Positions 32,678 through 37,947 of a DNA stretch of 37,947 nucleotides are shown here, one piece after another (the stretch's first letter is position 1; every line of letters begins with the position of its first letter). Origin of the DNA: JABWAM01 sp964653025 (lineage in GTDB: Bacteria; Verrucomicrobiota; Verrucomicrobiia; JABWAM01); contig CAZZBZ010000030.1 of the NCBI GenBank assembly GCA_964653025.1, positions 1 to 37,947 on the forward strand. Direction: 5' to 3'. Both the position numbers and the translations under genes were made by a program. Below the pieces are notes generated by a model. The model did not search any database and was not told the origin of the DNA. It saw only the letters and a list, made by a program, of their open reading frames with translations.

Positions 32678-35152
32678 ATGTATTTACTGTTCAAAACGGA
32701 GGGGAGAATCGCGGCGGCACTTCTGTCCCTCGTTCTTTTGTCGTCATGCGGTCGCCCCCCGACGCCGCGCATCGGCGCCTCGCCCGCGACCCATGAAGAC
32801 CAGGGGAAACCCGCCCCCGTCGAGGACTTGTCGCCCATTCAGGCCGTCCTGTTGACGAATGCCCCCTGCGCGTCCGTGACGTTCCGTCGGCTTGGTCTGG
32901 GGACTGGCGGGGCGTTGCTCTGCGCCGCCATCGATCCCTCCAACCCGGAAACGCTGTATTGTGGAACCGACCAGGACAAGGTGTTCCGAAGCCGGGATGG
33001 CGGAAAAACCTGGCATGTTCTCGGGGCCGTCGGGGAGAACAACCACGGGTTGCCCGGATACGGGCAGACCATGGGTCTCGTGGTGGATCCGTCCAATCCG
33101 AGGATCGTCTGGTGCGGGTCCGGGGTGGGTCTTTACAAGAGCGTGGACGGCGGGGACCACTGGAGGAATATGACGTATCGGGCCATGAAAGACCGTGGGG
33201 GGCCGTTGGACTGGTTCATGGGCATTGCGGTGGACCCCAATCGTTCGGAGATCGTTTATGCCTCCCAAGGGTTGAAGGGCGGCCCGGGAAAGGAGCGAAT
33301 GCTCATCAAGACCCTGGACGGAGGGGAGACGTGGACGATTCTTCCGGGGGGCTTGGGACTCGGACGCCAGGACTATGCGCATCTCGTCATTGACCCGACC
33401 TCGGAGTTTAGGGAAGGGGTGGGGCATCTCCGGGTCTTCCGCTACGGTCACGATGGCGCGAGCGTGAGCGAGGATGGGGGGGTAAGCTGGGCCGCATTCT
33501 CGGAAACCTCGCTGAAGGATGCGGTGGACAGCCTGGTGGTGATCCCCCGGGACGGCAAGCCGACGCTGGTCGCGAGCGTGCGCACGAGGGGCAAGAGTCC
33601 GGGGATGGTGCGTGTGATGAAGAGTGAGGATTTGGGGCAAACCTGGCGAACGACCTACCGACAAGAAACGGTGTACGGACTCCAGGAACCCCATCCCCTG
33701 GGATGGAGCCCCGCCAGTCCCGACGTGCTCTATCTTGGTCGGCATCAATTTATCGACAAGAGCGAGGACGGCGGCGAGACGTGGAAAAACATCTCCGATT
33801 ATCAATGCGCCACGGACCGCTACGGGGATGACCAGGACGGCCATCTCCTGTGGGACTACCGGACTGACTCTCCGGGAAACATGGGGGACATGATTTACCC
33901 GCTTTGGCGCGGCACCTATCAAATCGCGATGTGCGCCGCAGACCCGAAGGTGGCGCTGATCCCGAGCCATGATTCGGTTCTGCGGACCACGAATGGGGGC
34001 AAGTCCTGGGAGGATGTGGGGATTGTTTACGGCTCGCGGATCGTCCCCGGGGAGCAAGGGGCGGGCCGTTTCCCTCAAGAGTCCACGCACCTCATGCGCG
34101 GGCGTGGCATCTGGGCGGCGGCCGCCACATGCCTCGACCAGGATCCTTTTGACCCGAAGACGTATGCCGTGGGCCTGATGGACCAAGGGCTGAGGATTTC
34201 CCGGGATGGAGGCGAGTGGTGGGAGTACGCCTACCGGGGCATGGATTCCTACCAGGGGCAGCGAAATACGTTCGCGCTGGGTTACGACCCGGACGTGAAG
34301 GGGCGGATCTATGTGGGAACCCGCCTTTCGAAGGGGAAGCGCGAGACGCAGATGATGGGATTCTACCTCAGCGAGGATGGGGGGCGGACCTTCAAGCGCA
34401 CGGGGCCCCGCGTCGAGACGGCGCGCATTCCCGGCACGGAGTTCATGATCAACGACCTCGTGATCGACCCACGGTCTCCCCCCGCCGCCCGAACCCTCTA
34501 TATCGCCAGCAAAGAGCTGGGACTTTTCAAGAGCGTGGATGGAGGGAAAGAATGGAAGCCGCTCACCCAGGGGCTGGACGAAAAGGTCGGGATCGCCAAA
34601 CTGGTGATGCATCCCGCCGATTCACGCTGCCTGTATGCGATCTCGGAGGCGAAGAACGGGTTGTTTCGAACGATGGATGGCGGGGAAAGCTGGCAGCGAA
34701 TCGGGCAGGGTTTGCGATCCGAGTATGTGATTGATATCGCCCTGAGCCCATCCTCGCCCGATCATCTCTGGGTCATCAATGCCGAGTCGCTTCATTGGGC
34801 CAGCAGCGGATCCATCTTCGTGGGAAGCCGCCGCGGGGATGCCTGGCGGGAGATCCAGGCGCCCTTTTTTGCGCCCCATGCCCTCGGGGTCCATCCGAGG
34901 AATCCCGAGGTCTTCTATGTGAGCACCGTGGGGCAAAGGGAGAAAATGGAAAAAATATGCGGGTTGTTCCGGACAATGGATGGAGGCAGGTCCTGGAGAA
35001 TCCTGCACTCCGATCTCGTCCCTTCCCGATATGCCGCTTTCCGAATGTGTCCCGGAGATCCCCAGAGGTTCTTCTTTACCGATTTCTCGGCGGCCTTCGA
35101 GGTTCGCGACCCTTTGAAACCGACCCCCCTTGAGGGGGGTGGTCCAAAATGA
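32678..35152 (+). CDS. Lipoprotein with about twelve Asp-box (BNR) repeats, beta-propeller
   Basis: An 824-residue lipoprotein: hydrophobic leader AAALLSLVLLSSC with lipobox LSSC and Cys24 as the lipid-bearing residue. The rest is a sialidase/sortilin-type beta-propeller with repeated S-x-D-G-G-x-T-W boxes: SRDGGKTW, SVDGGDHW, TLDGGETW, SEDGGVSW, SEDLGQTW, SEDGGETW, TTNGGKSW, SRDGGEWW, SEDGGRTF, SVDGGKEW, TMDGGESW, TMDGGRSW. Twelve boxes in one chain suggest two propellers. The catalytic residues of sialidases are not evident, so a binding or xyloglucanase-like role is equally possible. It starts 15 bp after the pseudopilin stop and is followed closely by the LamG gene. Confidence 0.88.
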   Translation: MYLLFKTEGRIAAALLSLVLLSSCGRPPTPRIGASPATHEDQGKPAPVEDLSPIQAVLLTNAPCASVTFRRLGLGTGGALLCAAIDPSNPETLYCGTDQDKVFRSRDGGKTWHVLGAVGENNHGLPGYGQTMGLVVDPSNPRIVWCGSGVGLYKSVDGGDHWRNMTYRAMKDRGGPLDWFMGIAVDPNRSEIVYASQGLKGGPGKERMLIKTLDGGETWTILPGGLGLGRQDYAHLVIDPTSEFREGVGHLRVFRYGHDGASVSEDGGVSWAAFSETSLKDAVDSLVVIPRDGKPTLVASVRTRGKSPGMVRVMKSEDLGQTWRTTYRQETVYGLQEPHPLGWSPASPDVLYLGRHQFIDKSEDGGETWKNISDYQCATDRYGDDQDGHLLWDYRTDSPGNMGDMIYPLWRGTYQIAMCAADPKVALIPSHDSVLRTTNGGKSWEDVGIVYGSRIVPGEQGAGRFPQESTHLMRGRGIWAAAATCLDQDPFDPKTYAVGLMDQGLRISRDGGEWWEYAYRGMDSYQGQRNTFALGYDPDVKGRIYVGTRLSKGKRETQMMGFYLSEDGGRTFKRTGPRVETARIPGTEFMINDLVIDPRSPPAARTLYIASKELGLFKSVDGGKEWKPLTQGLDEKVGIAKLVMHPADSRCLYAISEAKNGLFRTMDGGESWQRIGQGLRSEYVIDIALSPSSPDHLWVINAESLHWASSGSIFVGSRRGDAWREIQAPFFAPHALGVHPRNPEVFYVSTVGQREKMEKICGLFRTMDGGRSWRILHSDLVPSRYAAFRMCPGDPQRFFFTDFSAAFEVRDPLKPTPLEGGGPK

Positions 35153-35267
35153 TTTACCTCGCACGATTTCCATCCGATTCTGAATCTGCAGCATGAATCC
35201 CAACTCAACCCCCCATCCCCTGATGACCTCCTCCACCCACCCTTCCTCCGTCCTTTGCGCCTTCGCC

Positions 35268-36455
35268 ATGAGAACAAGGGCCGCCCTTTTCGGGTTCGGG
35301 CTCTTCATGCTTCTGTTCGGGCCCGCCATCGCCGCGGATTCCCCCAAGCCTTTGTTGCATGAAAGCCTTGATACCCTGGAGCCGAGCACGCCGGGCGTCA
35401 CCCTTTCCGCGGCTGCGATCGGGCCGGGGAAGTTTGCCCAGGCGGTCCTGCTTGAGCGCCCCGTGATCAACCTGCTGAATGAGGCGGATTTTCCGAGCAA
35501 GGATAGCCGGGGATGGAACCTCGAAAACGGCGTGACCTGGGAGGCGAGTGAAACCCGCCTGGATGAACAGAAGGGCGCCATGCGAATTCCCGCGAACGGA
35601 GTCCTGAAACAAACCGTGGCGAACCTGAAGCCCCGGGAGACGTGCTGTTTCTCGGTCTACGCGCGATCCGCCGATGGGAACCCCGCCAAACTTGCGTTGG
35701 AATGGGGGGGGAGTGAGGAGAAGAACTTGAAGGAGTTTGAGGTCGGCCGTGATTGGCGGCGGTTCTGGGTCGCGGGGAAGGCCGTCGGCGGAGGAGGCAC
35801 CCCCACTCTCCGGTGCGTGGCGGGCAAGGTTCTCGTGGAACGTCCGCAGTTCGAGGCGTGGGTTCCCTTCCCGTCAACCTTCCTGGTCAAAGGTCCCCGG
35901 CGTGCTGGTGGATTGGTCTGGAAATCGCAGGCAAATAGTGCGGCTCTTTTCGATGGCGCCCAAGGGACTTTTTCCATGTGGATCAAGCCACTGTGGGCCG
36001 GCCAAACCACCGACCTGATCTTCAATCTCTTCACCGCGTATCGGAATCCCGGTGAGGCATGGAAAACGGCACGGAGCGCGATGGCGTTCAGCGCCTACCT
36101 GAGCAAGCCGGATGCCAAGGACTATCAGTACTCCATGACCCTGACGATCCGGGACAAAGAGGGAACGCCCAAAATCTTTAGCATCCCCGCCCAGGGGTTG
36201 ACCCCCGAATGGCATCATGTCGCGATTGCCTGGAACCTGCCCGCATCCGGGGATGCGTGGGTGTCGGGTTACCTCGACGGAGAGCAGGCGTTCCGTTCCG
36301 AGGCGCCCAACCTGCGTGGCATGGAGGAGTTCCATCAGGTGACCTTCGGGGAGCACGCCGGTGCCGCGCTCGGCGGATGGCTCGACGAGGTGGCCGTTTA
36401 CGGAACGGCCCTGGGAGAGGAAGCCATCAAGCGATTGGCCAAACCGTCGCCATGA
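35268..36455 (+). CDS. Secreted LamG/concanavalin A-like domain protein
   Basis: A 395-residue exported protein. I chose the ATG at 35268 because it puts a signal peptide (ALFGFGLFMLLFGPAIAADS) directly at the N-terminus; an ATG at 35193 would add 25 residues. A first beta-sandwich region (about 55-190; SRGWNLENGVTWE, CCFSVYARSADG) resembles a carbohydrate-binding module. The C-terminal part is a LamG jelly roll: GTFSMWIKPL, EWHHVAIAWN, VSGYLDGEQ, GGWLDEVAVYGTALGEEAI. No catalytic residues are visible, so a glycan-binding role is likely. Its stop overlaps the next start (ATGA). Confidence 0.85.
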   Translation: MRTRAALFGFGLFMLLFGPAIAADSPKPLLHESLDTLEPSTPGVTLSAAAIGPGKFAQAVLLERPVINLLNEADFPSKDSRGWNLENGVTWEASETRLDEQKGAMRIPANGVLKQTVANLKPRETCCFSVYARSADGNPAKLALEWGGSEEKNLKEFEVGRDWRRFWVAGKAVGGGGTPTLRCVAGKVLVERPQFEAWVPFPSTFLVKGPRRAGGLVWKSQANSAALFDGAQGTFSMWIKPLWAGQTTDLIFNLFTAYRNPGEAWKTARSAMAFSAYLSKPDAKDYQYSMTLTIRDKEGTPKIFSIPAQGLTPEWHHVAIAWNLPASGDAWVSGYLDGEQAFRSEAPNLRGMEEFHQVTFGEHAGAALGGWLDEVAVYGTALGEEAIKRLAKPSP

Positions 36456-37714
36456 CCCTCGAGTGGCAAATCCCCCCCGGGGAAAGGGAGTACCTCCGAC
36501 AACTTGCGGCAAAGCAGGCGGAACAGTCCGCGCTGCCCGTGATGGAGCAGCGCAGGCGGATGTGGTTCGCCCTCAATGACGGGCAAACGGGGGCGCGCCC
36601 CCCCGTGATTATTGAGACCGGCACGTTCAAGCGCGAGTTCCTGCCCGAAGGAACCCTTCGCTGTTCCTCCGATACGGGACGCAGCATCGAGCGGCAGTTG
36701 CAGGGGAACCTCCGCAACTTCGAGCTCATCAATGACGACAAGGTCATGCCGGACACCTTCGACATCCCATGGTTCACCGAGATCGATGAGTTCGGGGTGA
36801 AGGTGGAGATGCGGCAGGTGCAAAACGCGGAAGGGGTCGAGAGTGGATACGAGTACCTCCACCCGATCCACGATCTCGACCGCGACTTTGGGCTTCTCAA
36901 ACCCGCGACCTGTCGGGTGGACCGCGTCAAGACGCACGCGTGGAAGAAATTCCTCGAGGACCTGTTCGGCGACCTGCTCCCGGTGAGAATCCGGAGCGGT
37001 GTTTACGGGAACACTTTTCTCACACAACGCGTGATCGTGCTCATGGGGATGGAGGCGTTTTTTCTGGCGATGTACGACAACCCCGAGGGGGTTCACCGCC
37101 TGATGGCCTATTTACGCGACAATGCCCTGAAGGTGATGCGCTGGGCCGAGGAGGAGAAACTGCTCTGTGCCAACAACGGCAACCAGCAGAGTTTTTATTC
37201 CAGCTTCAACTTCAATCACCGCCTCGAGGTCGAGGGCACGGCCCGTCTTTCGGACATGTGGGGAGCGGCGAATAGCCAGGAGACCGTGGGAATCTCCCCC
37301 ACACAGTTCCGTGAGTTTTGCGCCCCGTATTATCGGGCCGTCTGCGAGCCGATGGGGCTGCTTTATTACGGCTGCTGCGAACCGGCCCATCCTTTTTGGG
37401 AGGATATCCGTCGGATGCCGCATCTGAAGAAGGTTTCCATCAACCGCTGGACGGACCAGCGCTTCATGGGGGAGGCCCTGCGTGGCTCGGACATTGTCTT
37501 CTCTCGAAAACCGGATCCGAACTTCCTCGGGGTGGATGAGACCCTGCGTGAGGAAGCCTGGGCGTCCCATATTCGCGAAACCTTGGAGGCGACGCGGGGG
37601 GTGCTCGCCGAGTTCATTGTTCGCGATGTTTACACCGTCCACGGCAACCTGGGAAACGCGCGCCGCGCCGTCGAGATCGCCCGCCGTGAGGTGGACCGTT
37701 TCTTCGGGGCATGA
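36452..37714 (+). CDS. Uroporphyrinogen decarboxylase-family protein (second paralogue)
   Basis: A 420-residue cytoplasmic UroD/MtaA-type TIM barrel. It differs strongly from the paralogue at 1620: the N-terminus is WQIPPGEREYLRQLAAKQ, followed by MRQVQNAEGVESGYEY, QSFYSSFNFNH, LLYYGCCEPAHPFWEDI (the Cys-rich turn where methyltransferase-type members bind zinc) and YTVHGNLGN near the end. The ATG lies within the stop of the LamG gene, so the two are translationally coupled. Not HemE; substrate unknown. Related genes are greatly multiplied in Verrucomicrobiota and Lentisphaerota and often lie in sugar-degradation clusters, which fits this context. Confidence 0.85.
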   Translation: MTLEWQIPPGEREYLRQLAAKQAEQSALPVMEQRRRMWFALNDGQTGARPPVIIETGTFKREFLPEGTLRCSSDTGRSIERQLQGNLRNFELINDDKVMPDTFDIPWFTEIDEFGVKVEMRQVQNAEGVESGYEYLHPIHDLDRDFGLLKPATCRVDRVKTHAWKKFLEDLFGDLLPVRIRSGVYGNTFLTQRVIVLMGMEAFFLAMYDNPEGVHRLMAYLRDNALKVMRWAEEEKLLCANNGNQQSFYSSFNFNHRLEVEGTARLSDMWGAANSQETVGISPTQFREFCAPYYRAVCEPMGLLYYGCCEPAHPFWEDIRRMPHLKKVSINRWTDQRFMGEALRGSDIVFSRKPDPNFLGVDETLREEAWASHIRETLEATRGVLAEFIVRDVYTVHGNLGNARRAVEIARREVDRFFGA

Positions 37715-37849
37715 AACGTCGGTGTTCTTTTTATTGTTCGTCGCGGGGAGAGAGAAGGACGGCGACACGCCATCCCTCCAAGTTGACCTGAGTCGCTGCG
37801 GTTCTGGGGCTTGCCTCGGGGGCGGTGCCGTGGCGACGATGCGGTCGGG

Positions 37850-37947
37850 GTGAATACGAACCGAACAGCGGGTTGTCGGAGGGTGGCGGAAGGGATCGTC
37901 CTTCGGCTGCGGGATGCCGGGCACGAGGCCTATTTTGCCGGGGGGTG
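37850..37947 (+). CDS. Probable CCA-adding tRNA nucleotidyltransferase, first codons only (runs off the right edge)
   Basis: The last 98 bp read in frame from a GTG at 37850: a short leader, then RRVAEGIVLRLRDAGHEAYF and AGG. This matches the beginning of class II tRNA nucleotidyltransferase/poly(A) polymerase proteins, which open with a helix, AGHEAYFVGG and then CVRD. Only about 32 codons are in the window, so the catalytic DxD lies outside. A GTG at 37883 is an alternative start. No ribosome site is obvious. Confidence 0.6.
   Translation, partial: MNTNRTAGCRRVAEGIVLRLRDAGHEAYFAGG

Noticed and set aside
32744..34612. 622-codon open frame on the minus strand
   Set aside because: It is antisense to the Asp-box lipoprotein, shows no recognisable domain, and is rich in His/Arg/Pro, as expected for the complement of a high-GC gene.
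37112..37924. 270-codon minus-strand frame at the right edge
   Set aside because: It is antisense to the second UroD-family gene and to the probable CCA-adding enzyme start, with no recognisable motif.

Overview
The window is a high-GC bacterial scaffold, most likely from a Verrucomicrobiota or related PVC-group genome and probably metagenomic, since it carries a 100-N scaffold gap at 16832-16931. The phylum call is an inference. It rests on the combination of a PEP-CTERM protein built of beta-strand repeats, an FTLIE-type H-X9-DG pseudopilin, two uroporphyrinogen-decarboxylase-family (UroD) paralogues, a LacI-controlled sugar-type operon and Asp-box/LamG secreted proteins. No rRNA, CRISPR array, transposase or integrase is visible.

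Layout. 1-3.2 kb: 5' end of carB (minus strand), an AraC regulator divergent from a UroD-family gene, and tRNA-Pro(GGG). 3.2-14.4 kb: an unusual short-chain reductase/acyltransferase fusion, a membrane Ser/Thr kinase with an outer beta-sandwich domain, a pseudouridine synthase/rRNA methyltransferase fusion, ftsK, a lone nuoC, ribD and rpsU. 14.6-17.6 kb: a xylose-isomerase-like TIM barrel coupled to a flippase-like membrane protein, then an unknown gene broken by the gap. 17.6-22.9 kb: an ABC-2 exporter locus with an ATPase, two paralogous permeases on opposite strands, a membrane-anchored zinc-ribbon protein and a membrane-anchored helical-repeat/CBM9-like protein whose last domain is cut by an in-frame TGA. 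23.1-28.5 kb: LacI regulator divergent from a tight operon of a metal-ligand-poor M24 protein, an ASRT-family protein, a NodB-type deacetylase and a glycosidase-like TIM barrel. 28.7-37.7 kb: secreted and surface proteins (PEP-CTERM beta-helix, pseudopilin, 12-Asp-box lipoprotein, LamG protein), ending in a translationally coupled second UroD-family gene. The right edge holds the first codons of a probable CCA-adding enzyme.

How it fits together. The left half is mostly housekeeping (pyrimidine and riboflavin synthesis, ribosome, RNA modification, chromosome segregation). The right half looks like carbohydrate sensing and degradation plus surface display. The observations most worth following are: (1) the CBM9-like gene whose reading frame continues past a TGA with family-typical sequence up to the next gene; (2) an 87-bp palindromic element inserted in frame in the pseudouridine synthase domain; (3) the reductase-acyltransferase fusion with a divergent acyltransferase active site; (4) the LacI/M24/ASRT/NodB/TIM-barrel operon; (5) two REP-like inverted repeats with compensatory changes, one overlapping the presumed start of a pseudopilin gene that has no ATG.
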